A DNA stretch of 64,000 bases from Pseudovibrio sp. Ad37 (GTDB lineage: Bacteria; Pseudomonadota; Alphaproteobacteria; Rhizobiales; Stappiaceae). The DNA lies in assembly GCF_001623075.1 (NCBI RefSeq), contig NZ_LMCF01000067.1, forward strand, positions 62,001 to 126,000. The letters run 5' to 3'. The translations under genes were made by a program, and so were the position numbers. Position 1 is the first letter of the stretch. Every line of letters starts with the position of its first letter. The notes beneath the pieces are model-generated. The model worked only from the letters and a program-made list of their open reading frames with translations, was not told the DNA's origin and did no database searches. Of this stretch, positions 54,679-62,713 are shown in pieces.

Positions 54679-56043
54679 ATGAGTGTTACTGTTCGCTTCG
54701 CGCCATCTCCGACTGGTCACATCCATATCGGTAATGTGCGCCCGGCGCTTTTCAACTATCTCTTTGCTAAGAAGCAGGGCGGCAATTTCGTTCTGCGCTA
54801 TGACGATACTGACGTGCAACGCTCTAAAGAAGAGTATGCAGTTGGTATTGCTGAAGACTTGAAGTGGCTGGGTATCAACCCTGATCGCGTGGAAAAACAA
54901 TCCGGGCGTTTTGCATTGTATGATGCAGCAGCTGCCAAGCTGAAAGACGCTGGCCTCCTTTACCCATGCTACGAGACGCCGGAAGAGCTGGAACGCCGCC
55001 GTAACCGTGCGCGTGCTCTGGGCCGTCCTCCTGTTTATGACCGTGCGGGCCTGAAGCTCACTGACGAGCAGATTGCTGCTTATGAAGCAGAAGGCCGCAA
55101 ACCACACTGGCGCTTCAAACTGCCAAACCACGCAGAAGGCGATGCGTTCTCCACTGTCAGAACAGAAGTGCATTGGGATGATGTGATCCGTGGTCGTCAG
55201 ACCGTTGATCTTGCCTCCCTGTCTGATCCGGTGCTGATCCGCGCAGATGGTACCTACCTCTACACGCTGCCATCCATTGTGGATGATGCGGATATGGGCA
55301 TCACCCATGTTATTCGCGGTGAAGACCACATTGCCAATACCGGTGTACAGATTGCCATATTCCAGGCACTGGGGACACAAGTTCCTGAGTTTGGTCATCA
55401 CAACCTGCTGACCACAGCATCAGGTGAGGGGCTCTCCAAACGCTCTGGTGCCCTGTCTATCCGTTCACTGCGGGAAGAGGGCTATGAGCCAATGGCAGTC
55501 TGCTCCCTTGCAGTGCTGACAGGCACCAGCCACGCGGTTGAACCTGCTCCAACCATGGAAGCTCTGGCAGACATGCTCGACTTCTCCGGCATCTCCAAGT
55601 CTGCTGCAAAGTTTGACCCGGAAGATGTGGGCCACCTGACTGCAAAACTCGTCCATGCCATGAGCTTTGCTGATGTTGCAGACCGCCTGAAAGCTGACGG
55701 CGTTGAGGGTGATGAAGCGTTCTGGACTGCGATTAAAGAAAATTGCTCCACCGTAAGCGATGCGAAAAAATGGTGGGAGCTGATCGTTGGGTCTGCCACG
55801 CCAGACATTGCCGAGGAAGACAAGGACTTCATCACTCAGGCCACAGCTCTGCTTCCGCAAGAGCCATGGACCGAGGAAACATGGGGCGAGTGGACCAAAG
55901 CTGTCAAAGCTGAAACAGGCCGCAAAGGCAAAGGTCTGTTCATGCCACTGCGCAAGGCAATCACAGGTCTGGCACACGGTCCAGACCTGAAGAATATGCT
56001 ACCTCTTATCGGTCGGGAAAAAACTTTGGACCGACTTTCCTGA
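54679..56043 (+). CDS. gltX: Glutamate-tRNA ligase
   Basis: 454 residues, slightly short for the family. Class I motifs are [11 protein letters not shown] and [10 protein letters not shown] (KMSKS type). The connecting block [11 protein letters not shown] is present. It charges tRNA-Glu, and in many alphaproteobacteria also mischarges tRNA-Gln for the amidotransferase route. These bacteria often hold two gltX genes. Which copy this is cannot be told here. Its last 38 bases overlap the end of the converging gene. Confidence 0.94.
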   Translation: MSVTVRFAPSPTGHIHIGNVRPALFNYLFAKKQGGNFVLRYDDTDVQRSKEEYAVGIAEDLKWLGINPDRVEKQSGRFALYDAAAAKLKDAGLLYPCYETPEELERRRNRARALGRPPVYDRAGLKLTDEQIAAYEAEGRKPHWRFKLPNHAEGDAFSTVRTEVHWDDVIRGRQTVDLASLSDPVLIRADGTYLYTLPSIVDDADMGITHVIRGEDHIANTGVQIAIFQALGTQVPEFGHHNLLTTASGEGLSKRSGALSIRSLREEGYEPMAVCSLAVLTGTSHAVEPAPTMEALADMLDFSGISKSAAKFDPEDVGHLTAKLVHAMSFADVADRLKADGVEGDEAFWTAIKENCSTVSDAKKWWELIVGSATPDIAEEDKDFITQATALLPQEPWTEETWGEWTKAVKAETGRKGKGLFMPLRKAITGLAHGPDLKNMLPLIGREKTLDRLS

Positions 56044-57064
56044 TAGGGCCTGTGCGGGGTTCAACCTCGCGCGGCACAAACTTCTTCTGAACAAGCGGAG
56101 GCTCGGAGATATCACTCTGGGCCTCTGTTGCATTTACAGTCTGACGCAGCTCACTCTGGTTCGGAATAGCAGGGTAGGTCGCTGTTGCGCCCGGTGTCAG
56201 ATCTTCCAGCTGATTACCCGGAAGGGCCTGCTCCAGAGGTGGGATCGCAGGTGTCGGCTCTAGATTGCCAGGTTGTCCACCAGCTGCGTCACAGGAACAA
56301 GCCGGGTTGTTCTGCTGTCTGAACAGATAGGCATTGGCAAGGGACGTATAAGGCGCACCAGACAAAGAGCGCATCTGCGCAGGTGTTTCCTGAGGAACCT
56401 GGAAGACATAAAGCTCAGTGTCCTGACTTGGACACAGCGCCTGACAAATCTCTCCATCTTCCGTCAGATCTTCTGCACTGGAATTCGGATTGATCGGGAA
56501 GTAGTAGCCATCACACTTGCGCACACACATGGTCGCATACTGCTGACCACCAGAGGAGAAACCTGCGGTCGAACGCGGTTCCAGCTGCAAAGGCTGATTG
56601 GCCTGCGCAGGTGGCGGTGTCAGTGGCTGGACTTGCTGGTCAGAACGATCTGAGCAGTTCAGATCAACCAGCGCTTGCTTCACTTCAGTAAGCCGGTCCT
56701 GCAAAACGCTGGAATACAGTTCCTGCTGTCTCTGACTGTCGAGATAGGTCAGATTCTCATTCATCTGCTGAAGAGAGGAACTCAGCTGCTGGCACTGAGC
56801 AGGGCCAAAAGAGCCATCACAGCCGAAGTTGGACATCTGGGACTGCACATTTCGGATATGAACCAGCTGCTCTTCATAGGCCGTTTGCCAGCTGTTGGAG
56901 CTGCCATTGCTTTCGACCTGCTCAGAAAGCTCGATAAACTCCGTCTCAAGCCTGTCGCACACCTGAGGGCGTGCAAACGCACTGCCGGTCCAAATAAGGG
57001 AGGCGCCAAGGGCAAGAGCCACGGCTGCGCATGAGTGCGCGAAGGGGAGTCTGGAAATGGTCAT
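56006..57064 (-). CDS. Secreted DUF2865 protein
   Basis: 352 residues from ATG 57064; an ATG three codons earlier is possible. A signal peptide ([21 protein letters not shown]) is followed by a helical, Gln/Ser-rich segment (about 35-125) and a Pro/Gln-rich linker. The cysteine-bearing DUF2865 core follows ([55 protein letters not shown]). The family is confined mostly to Hyphomicrobiales and its function is unknown. It converges on gltX with a 38-base coding overlap. Confidence 0.85.
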   Translation of the reverse strand: MTISRLPFAHSCAAVALALGASLIWTGSAFARPQVCDRLETEFIELSEQVESNGSSNSWQTAYEEQLVHIRNVQSQMSNFGCDGSFGPAQCQQLSSSLQQMNENLTYLDSQRQQELYSSVLQDRLTEVKQALVDLNCSDRSDQQVQPLTPPPAQANQPLQLEPRSTAGFSSGGQQYATMCVRKCDGYYFPINPNSSAEDLTEDGEICQALCPSQDTELYVFQVPQETPAQMRSLSGAPYTSLANAYLFRQQNNPACSCDAAGGQPGNLEPTPAIPPLEQALPGNQLEDLTPGATATYPAIPNQSELRQTVNATEAQSDISEPPLVQKKFVPREVEPRTGPIRKVGPKFFPDR

Positions 57065-57247
57065 AGCCCGCAATACTGGTTTCCTCAGAGAAATCTTAGA
57101 GATAAGCTATTCTATGGCCTTATTGGGGCAAAACCAACGGATTCCGGTAGGTTTTACAAAAATCTCTGGTTCTCTTGCTGGTAGTTGCCAAAAAACCTCC
57201 TATATCGGGAGTGATTTGATTTGTTCTTTTGAAAATGGAGGGGAGCC

Positions 57248-57793
57248 GTGCAGATCTCTGCGCTTGGGAAAACAGTCCTGAAAATGGTGAGCACCGCGAC
57301 GGTCGTTCTTGGAGTAACGCTGGGGATGCTTGGCACCGCTGCGCAGGCACAGGAGCCGGATCTGATCTTCAAGAAGTCAACCGTCTGGAAGTTCTTGAGC
57401 CCGGACCACAAGCTGGCGACTTACGCACTGGATGACCCGGAAGTCGAAGGCGTCGCCTGTCACTTCACAGTGCCCGAAAAAGGTGGCTTTTCCGGATGGC
57501 TCGGACTGGAAGAAGAAACCTCCGATGTCTCATTGGCCTGCCGTCAGGTTGGCCCCATCAAATTCAAAAGTAAGTTTGAGCAAGGCGACGAAGTCTACCG
57601 CCAGAGCCGCTCGCTGTTCTTCAAAAAAATGCGCATTGTCCGTGGCTGTGACGCAAAGCGAAACGTGCTGGTCTATTTGGTCTACTCCGACAAGCTCGTA
57701 GAAGGCAGCCCGAAGAACTCTACGTCTACCGTGCCGATCATGCCGTGGGGCGATCAGGTTCCGGAAAAGTGTGCTGACTATCTGGATGACTAA
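57248..57793 (+). CDS. CreA family periplasmic protein
   Basis: 181 residues, GTG start with GGAGGGGAGCC upstream. A signal peptide ends near GTAAQAQ (about residue 35). The CreA pattern is seen in FKKSTVWKFLSPDHKLATYALDDPEVEGVACHFTVPEKGG and in the paired cysteines (VACHF, SLACRQ, VRGCDAKR, EKCADYL). The function of CreA is unknown, although it is conserved in proteobacteria. It is divergent from the DUF2865 gene. Confidence 0.88.
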   Translation: MQISALGKTVLKMVSTATVVLGVTLGMLGTAAQAQEPDLIFKKSTVWKFLSPDHKLATYALDDPEVEGVACHFTVPEKGGFSGWLGLEEETSDVSLACRQVGPIKFKSKFEQGDEVYRQSRSLFFKKMRIVRGCDAKRNVLVYLVYSDKLVEGSPKNSTSTVPIMPWGDQVPEKCADYLDD

Positions 57794-58046
57794 AGCCTGT
57801 TCCTGAAAAGTGGCTCCGGTTTTCGGATAAGAATACGCGTAGATTTGACATCTGCTTTTCAAGCACTTTGAGCACCGCTGGGCTATCTCGGCGGTGTTTG
57901 TGTTTGAGGATCCCGTTTAACGGGTGGAGCAAGGCGAACAGGCTTTGCCTGCGCTACTTGTAAATAATGTTTCTTCGGCAATGGCTGCTCGCCTCGCCCG
58001 GGCCTTTTATCATGAACGCGCGGGCTCCCTCTCGGACAGACGTGAA

Positions 58047-58100
58047 TGACACGTCCCCGTGTCACTGACAGGTTTCCCTGTCATCGACAATTTCTTGTCA
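58047..58100 (-). repeat. Three tandem GNRA-capped hairpins with covarying stems
   Basis: On the minus strand there are GACAA-GAAA-TTGTC (58086-58099), TGACAGG-GAAA-CCTGTCA (58066-58083) and TGACACG-GGGA-CGTGTCA (58047-58064). Centres are 18-19 bases apart. The outer stem TGACA/TGTCA is kept while the inner pairs change on both arms, so pairing is preserved. All loops fit GNRA only on the minus strand. Confidence 0.6.
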
Positions 58101-58348
58101 CCACCGGACGCCCTCCGGAACGACCCCAAACTCCCTATACCACTGTGGCCTCAAAAGGGTATGGCGCTTCACCGGACCTCCCGACACGATACGTTACCTC
58201 ATGCCGGCAGCCCAACCCCACCCACGCCGCGGAATGGACGGTCCACTCCTGCCCGAATGCGTGGGCACGAGACACAGAGTAAGGCAGCTTTTAGGTGACG
58301 GGGATAAGTTTTGTTCGGCCCAGCCAGCAACCCGCGTCGTCACCCAGC

Positions 58349-58465
58349 GCCGTCATCCCGCGCAAGCGAAGCGCGATGCGGGAACCAGAGCCTCACCTAC
58401 TAATAATCTCAGCAGGAATTGCACTGGATACGGGACCCTTGCTTCGCTGCGTCCGGTATGATGGC
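58349..58465. repeat. Palindromic repeat element
   Basis: The left end (58349-58390) begins GCCGTCATCCCGCGCAAGCG. The reverse complement of the right end (58423-58465) begins GCCATCATACCGGACGCAGC. Both then contain GCGAAGC, a GGG-type block and CCAG. The ~32-base centre carries no gene. This is the familiar class of short, mobile-looking, CGTCATCCCG-type palindromes scattered through alphaproteobacterial intergenic DNA. No target duplication was identified. Confidence 0.6.
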
Positions 58466-58585
58466 AAGAGGCACTGCCGCCTGAAGCCCAGCCTCCACAC
58501 ACAACCACCTCAACATCACCTTGCCAGCAACACAAAACAACCAGTTTGCCGATTTAACTGTTTTAGGTGAGCGAAATTCATGCAA

Positions 58586-58611
58586 AGAAAAAGGCAGCGT
58601 GGAACGCTGCC
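58586..58611 (-). terminator. Terminator of the small peptide gene
   Basis: On the minus strand a perfect GGCAGCGT/ACGCTGCC stem (58593-58600, 58604-58611) has a three-base loop and is followed by TTTTTCTTT. It lies about 60 bases after the stop of the 31-codon frame. Confidence 0.82.
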
Positions 58612-58669
58612 CTTAAAATTTGGGGAACTCTCAGTTTTATCAGCACCATCTAAAGAGATGGCTTTGAAC

Positions 58670-58765
58670 TCACGCAGAGTTCATAAACAGGTAAACCGCA
58701 AGGAAAATGATCGGGCTTGAGATAGCACTTGCCACAATCATTGCACCCATAGCCTGCTTCAGCAT
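58670..58765 (-). CDS. 31-residue hydrophobic membrane peptide
   Basis: The ATG at 58765 is preceded on the minus strand by a very strong ribosome site (CGGGGGTTGATT). The frame ends in TGA at 58670-58672. The peptide starts MLKQAMGAMIVASAI, then has a proline kink (SSPIIF) and a hydrophobic end LAVYLFMNSA, making one membrane span with a lysine near the N-terminus. A dedicated terminator follows. It lies about 125 bases downstream of the L,D-transpeptidase gene on the same strand. No family is recognised; it may be a regulatory small membrane protein. Confidence 0.65.
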   Translation of the reverse strand: MLKQAMGAMIVASAISSPIIFLAVYLFMNSA

Positions 58766-58890
58766 AATCAACCCCCGTTTGAATTATGAAATGCAGTTCT
58801 ATTGGGGATATATTAGCACAGCTAATTCAAATATGCACTATTAACCATATCCCTGATAAGGGACGTGGCAATTTGCGCATATTTGTCAGG

Positions 58891-60771
58891 TCAGTAGGTT
58901 GAGGCCATCTTTATCTTGAATGCATCTTGCGAGGTGAGCAGAGCCTCCAGAATCGCATTGTCCTGCTTGTAGATGTCTTCCCGGAACTGAAGTTCCCCAT
59001 CATCACCAGCAAAAGCGGTGTAATAGCGCAGATGCACGGGCACGGTCTCTTTCAGCTTCAGGCGAACAGTTTTGCCCCGGGCGCGCAGCTTTTCCATCTT
59101 GGCGCGGCTGTGGCCCGAACCGGAAAGCAGCACTTCCCCGAATGTAAATGGATCCTGAACCCGGATGCATCCATGGCTAAAGGCACGCTGATCTTTATTG
59201 AACAGGCGCTTGGATGGCGTGTCGTGCAGATAAATGTTGTGCTTATTGGGGAACATGTACTTCACAGCACCCAAAGCGTTTTTACGTCCGGCCTTCTGGC
59301 GGAGCTGATACCCGAACCTGCGTTTGCTGACAGCATTCCAGTTGATTGCCGTCGGATCGACACGCCGACCATTCTTGTAAACGTTGATCCCGCTACCAGA
59401 CAAGGCAGAGGCATTCTTGCGCAGCTTGGGCAAATACTCATTGGTGGCAATGGACCAGGGCACCCCCCATGTCGGATTAATCTCTGCATACTCAAAGGTG
59501 TCAGAGAACAAAGGCGTGGCATGGCGGGGCTTGCCCACTACGCTGCGGGTCTCATAAAGCACGTCCGTGCCTTCCATCACCCGCACAATCTGTTCAGCCA
59601 CGTTGACTTTCACATAGCGGCCAGAAGGAAGCGGATCATCCCAGCGCATGCGTTCCAGATTAACAAGGATTTGATCGCGGCGGTCTGTGAGTGAGGCATT
59701 CAGCGCTGCCCGGGTCTTCTTGCCAACAACGCCGTCCACGCTCAAACCATGACGTTTCTGGAAGCTTTTTACGAGCGCAACCATATCATCATTGTAAAAG
59801 GCGGGCGCCACGTCTTGCTCGTTGGCGCCGGAGTATCCGGAGTAATAGGGCGCATAGCCCTCGGTTTGCAGTCGTTTCTCCAACTGCGAGATGCGCGCAC
59901 CTGTGTCACCGGGCCGGATGCTCGGGCCATCTTCGATGTAGACAGGGTAATCAGAGGTGAGGGCCGCGTTATATCGGGCCAGCTGGTCTTTCAAAAGATC
60001 GTAGGACGGTGCCTCTGGCTCAAGGCTGGCAAACAACTGCTCAACAGACCGGGTTTCTTCCAGCCGAGTAAGCATGTCATTCAGCTTTGGAACCTGCGGG
60101 GTGATAAATACATTCTTCAGCACCTTGGTCGGGCGCACAACGCCGCCAGCAAGGTGGGCGCCGTAACTGGCAAAAACGCGGGTCAGCTGCAGCTCAACAA
60201 CAGCGATCTCACGCAAAGTGGCCGTTGCGTTGGACGCTTCCATCACATCCAGAATGGAAGCCAGCTGCCGGACACCATAGGCTTGCGGATCAAGCCCATG
60301 GGTTGGGGCCTTGCGAATCTCGTCAATCAAATGGTTGGCAAGCGGCGTCAAAGACTGGTCTTCAAACCAGACAGGGCGGAAGTTGCGTAAGGAGTAAGCC
60401 TCTGCCAGGGCATCCACTTGCCGCGAACTAAAACCAGCTTGCTCGATTTCATCTTCAGAAAAGATCAGATCCCGGATGGTTTGCTCCAACTCAGACAGCT
60501 CTGACAGGGATGGATCTAGAACTTGCCCGGCAGGTCCAGTGAGATCCGGAGCTTGCAGCTCGCTTTCTGGCAGGACTAAGGGATCAATTTCCGGCAGTAC
60601 AAGATCGTCCGGGGAAGGCGTGGCAGCTGGTGGTGAGGCCGCAGTCTCATTAAAATTTAGCGGGTCTATAGGGTTCACAGAGGAGGTGGCATTACCGGTC
60701 GCACTTGAAGGCGAACTCATTCCAATCAGACTTGCAGCGACAACGGTGGCACAGATACTCTTGTGAGACAC
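58891..60771 (-). CDS. Murein L,D-transpeptidase (YcbB-like)
   Basis: 626 residues. A signal peptide (about 1-25) is followed by a Pro/Leu-rich linker and an N-terminal scaffold domain (about 90-270). A peptidoglycan-binding domain spans about 280-360 (RISQLEKRLQTEGY... VALVKSFQKRHGLSVDGVVGKKTRAALN). The YkuD catalytic domain has H and C in IYLHDTPSKRLFNKDQRAFSHGCIRVQDP. It makes 3-3 cross-links in the cell wall, in the periplasm. A small peptide gene lies downstream on the same strand. Confidence 0.93.
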   Translation of the reverse strand: MSHKSICATVVAASLIGMSSPSSATGNATSSVNPIDPLNFNETAASPPAATPSPDDLVLPEIDPLVLPESELQAPDLTGPAGQVLDPSLSELSELEQTIRDLIFSEDEIEQAGFSSRQVDALAEAYSLRNFRPVWFEDQSLTPLANHLIDEIRKAPTHGLDPQAYGVRQLASILDVMEASNATATLREIAVVELQLTRVFASYGAHLAGGVVRPTKVLKNVFITPQVPKLNDMLTRLEETRSVEQLFASLEPEAPSYDLLKDQLARYNAALTSDYPVYIEDGPSIRPGDTGARISQLEKRLQTEGYAPYYSGYSGANEQDVAPAFYNDDMVALVKSFQKRHGLSVDGVVGKKTRAALNASLTDRRDQILVNLERMRWDDPLPSGRYVKVNVAEQIVRVMEGTDVLYETRSVVGKPRHATPLFSDTFEYAEINPTWGVPWSIATNEYLPKLRKNASALSGSGINVYKNGRRVDPTAINWNAVSKRRFGYQLRQKAGRKNALGAVKYMFPNKHNIYLHDTPSKRLFNKDQRAFSHGCIRVQDPFTFGEVLLSGSGHSRAKMEKLRARGKTVRLKLKETVPVHLRYYTAFAGDDGELQFREDIYKQDNAILEALLTSQDAFKIKMASTY

Positions 60772-61049
60772 GTTTTACTTCCCTGTTTTTTCTTGGCTTT
60801 CCCTTAGAATTGCATCTTCGGGTAGAAATTTTGTATTTAACTTAGTTAGAAATGTGGGTGATCTGGTGAGACTAAGACTTGACCTGTAAGCAACAATCAG
60901 CGAAAAGCAACATATGAAAACGGCGATGCACACTTCTTCTTGCACCATCATTATTTGCAGCTAGCGACAACGCTGGCTGTGGCCGTTCTATCCTGCCTTG
61001 ATTCTGCGTGAGATGAACGCCCGGCCAGCTGGCCAGGAGACGAACCATT
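60772..61049. other. Divergent spacer between L,D-transpeptidase gene and cysS
   Basis: 278 bases that must hold both promoters. I see no strong dyad or leader peptide. A CAGGAGA ribosome site lies nine bases before cysS. Confidence 0.4.
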
Positions 61050-62501
61050 ATGAGCGCAGACACAGCCCAGGGCGACAAGGGACTTCTGCTCACCAATACT
61101 TTGACACGCACAAAAGAAGCTTTTGTGCCAATGGATGCGTCCAACGTGCGCATGTATGTGTGTGGTCCCACCGTTTATGACTACGCCCATATTGGTAATG
61201 CGCGCCCAGTCGTAGTTTTTGACGTTTTGGCCAGATTGCTGCGTCAACTCTATGGCAAAGAGCATGTCACATATGTGCGAAACATCACAGACGTTGACGA
61301 CAAAATCAACGAGCGCGCAGCAAACGAAGGTATTTCCATTCGTGAGCTGACCGAAAAAACCGCTGGCCAATACCATGAGGACATGGCTGAGCTGGGGGCA
61401 CAAGCGCCGGATATTGAGCCGCGGGCAACCGACCACATCGAAGAGATGAAAACGATGATCGAGACACTCGTCGACAAAGGCCATGCCTATGTCGCGGACG
61501 AGCATGTTCTCTTCAATGTGCCAAGCATGCCCGAGTACGGCAAACTCTCCAACCGCACACTGGACGAGATGATCGCCGGTGCGCGTGTGGAAGTCGCGTC
61601 CTACAAAAAAGACCCAACCGACTTCGTGCTTTGGAAGCCATCCAAAGCGGATGAGCCGGGGTGGGAAAGCCCATGTGGCATTAAAACACCAGGTCGTCCG
61701 GGCTGGCACATCGAATGTTCCGCAATGTCCGAAAAGCATTTGGGTAAAGTCTTTGATATTCATGGCGGCGGTGTCGATCTGACGTTCCCGCATCATGAAA
61801 ACGAGATTGCACAATCCAGATGTGCTCACGGCACGCATGCCATGGCAAATGTGTGGATGCACAACGGCTTCCTGCAGGTGGAAGGCGAGAAGATGTCCAA
61901 ATCTCTGGGCAACTTCTTCACCGTTCACCAGCTGTTGGACACGGAAGAAGGCGATGGACGTAAATGGTCTGGTCAGGCCATCCGTTATGCTCTGCTTCAA
62001 ACCCAGTATCGTCAGCCAATCGACTTTACATTCAAAAGTCTGGCAGAAGGCGAAAAGCAGCTCACCCGCTGGATTGAGCTGATGAAGAAGCACGGTGTCA
62101 CAGCACAGGAAAATGGCGCACTGGATGAAGGTGTTCTGGAAGGCCTGAAAGACGACCTGAACACACCACGTGCCTTTGCCGCTCTTCACAAACTGGCCCG
62201 CGATGCACGCGGGGGAGATGCAGACGCTGCACAGAAATTAGCTAATTCTATCAAATTCTTGGGCTTTGACCTTGAATCATTTTCCAAAGCTCAGGAAGAA
62301 GAAAAAGCTGAAGCAGATGCCTCTCCGGAGCTGAAGGCCAAAGTGGAAGAGCTGATTGCAAAACGTCTGGATGCCCGCAAGGCAAAAGACTTTGCTGAAA
62401 GCGACCGCATCCGCGATGAGCTGGCAGCCGACGGCATTGTGCTCAAAGACATGAAAAACAAGGAAACAGGTGAAATCGAGACCACCTGGTCCTGCGCTTA
62501 A
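61050..62501 (+). CDS. cysS: Cysteine-tRNA ligase
   Basis: 483 residues. Class I motifs are [13 protein letters not shown] and [11 protein letters not shown]. The zinc-binding set is seen in [10 protein letters not shown] (Cys), GWHIECSAM (Cys) and HHENEIAQ (His, Glu). The C-terminal DALR-type helices include [20 protein letters not shown]. It charges tRNA-Cys in the cytoplasm. cimA follows 212 bases downstream. Confidence 0.96.
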   Translation: MSADTAQGDKGLLLTNTLTRTKEAFVPMDASNVRMYVCGPTVYDYAHIGNARPVVVFDVLARLLRQLYGKEHVTYVRNITDVDDKINERAANEGISIRELTEKTAGQYHEDMAELGAQAPDIEPRATDHIEEMKTMIETLVDKGHAYVADEHVLFNVPSMPEYGKLSNRTLDEMIAGARVEVASYKKDPTDFVLWKPSKADEPGWESPCGIKTPGRPGWHIECSAMSEKHLGKVFDIHGGGVDLTFPHHENEIAQSRCAHGTHAMANVWMHNGFLQVEGEKMSKSLGNFFTVHQLLDTEEGDGRKWSGQAIRYALLQTQYRQPIDFTFKSLAEGEKQLTRWIELMKKHGVTAQENGALDEGVLEGLKDDLNTPRAFAALHKLARDARGGDADAAQKLANSIKFLGFDLESFSKAQEEEKAEADASPELKAKVEELIAKRLDARKAKDFAESDRIRDELAADGIVLKDMKNKETGEIETTWSCA

Positions 62502-62713
62502 CGAGGTTTCAGAGCCATGGACTACGCAGATACCACAAGGAAACTTGAAGTCTGCTCCATGGTTCTATCCGGGATAACCCGTTAGGCTTGCTAAGTTTTC
62601 TCAAGGCGCCCGCAATACGTGCCTTGAGAATTCCTACGGAGACAAAGGGAAACCTCCGTCACATGAGGGGAGCCTGAGGGTGAACTCAGGACAATAAGCA
62701 GGGTAGGCATACT
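62502..62713 (+). promoter_or_regulatory. Hairpin-rich leader upstream of cimA
   Basis: 212 bases with three stems in series: TCTCAAGGC/GCCTTGAGA (62599-62607, 62621-62629), ACGGAG/CTCCGT around 62636-62659, and CCTGAG/CTCAGG around 62676-62693. The last ends about 20 bases before the cimA ATG. A 22-codon frame at 62517-62585 has a TTTCAGAG upstream stretch and ends VLSGITR. This could be a leader peptide for branched-chain amino acid control, but the regulatory codons are few. No known riboswitch was matched. Confidence 0.45.

Larger units (their letters stand above)
57794..58669. other. Non-coding stretch rich in palindromes
   Basis: Nearly 900 bases. The plus-strand open frames from 58046 to 58570 lack ribosome sites, overlap each other and run through palindromes, so I reject them. 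Content: CACCGC/GCGGTG (57874-57897 region), the CCCGTT-T-AACGGG palindrome (57912-57924), three tandem hairpins (58047-58100), a long inverted-repeat element (58349-58465) and the terminator of the small minus-strand gene (58586-58611). Confidence 0.5.

Noticed and set aside
58046-58570. Four overlapping plus-strand open frames in the palindrome-rich stretch
   Set aside because: They run through the tandem hairpins and the palindromic element, lack ribosome sites and have unnatural Pro/Arg/Thr composition.
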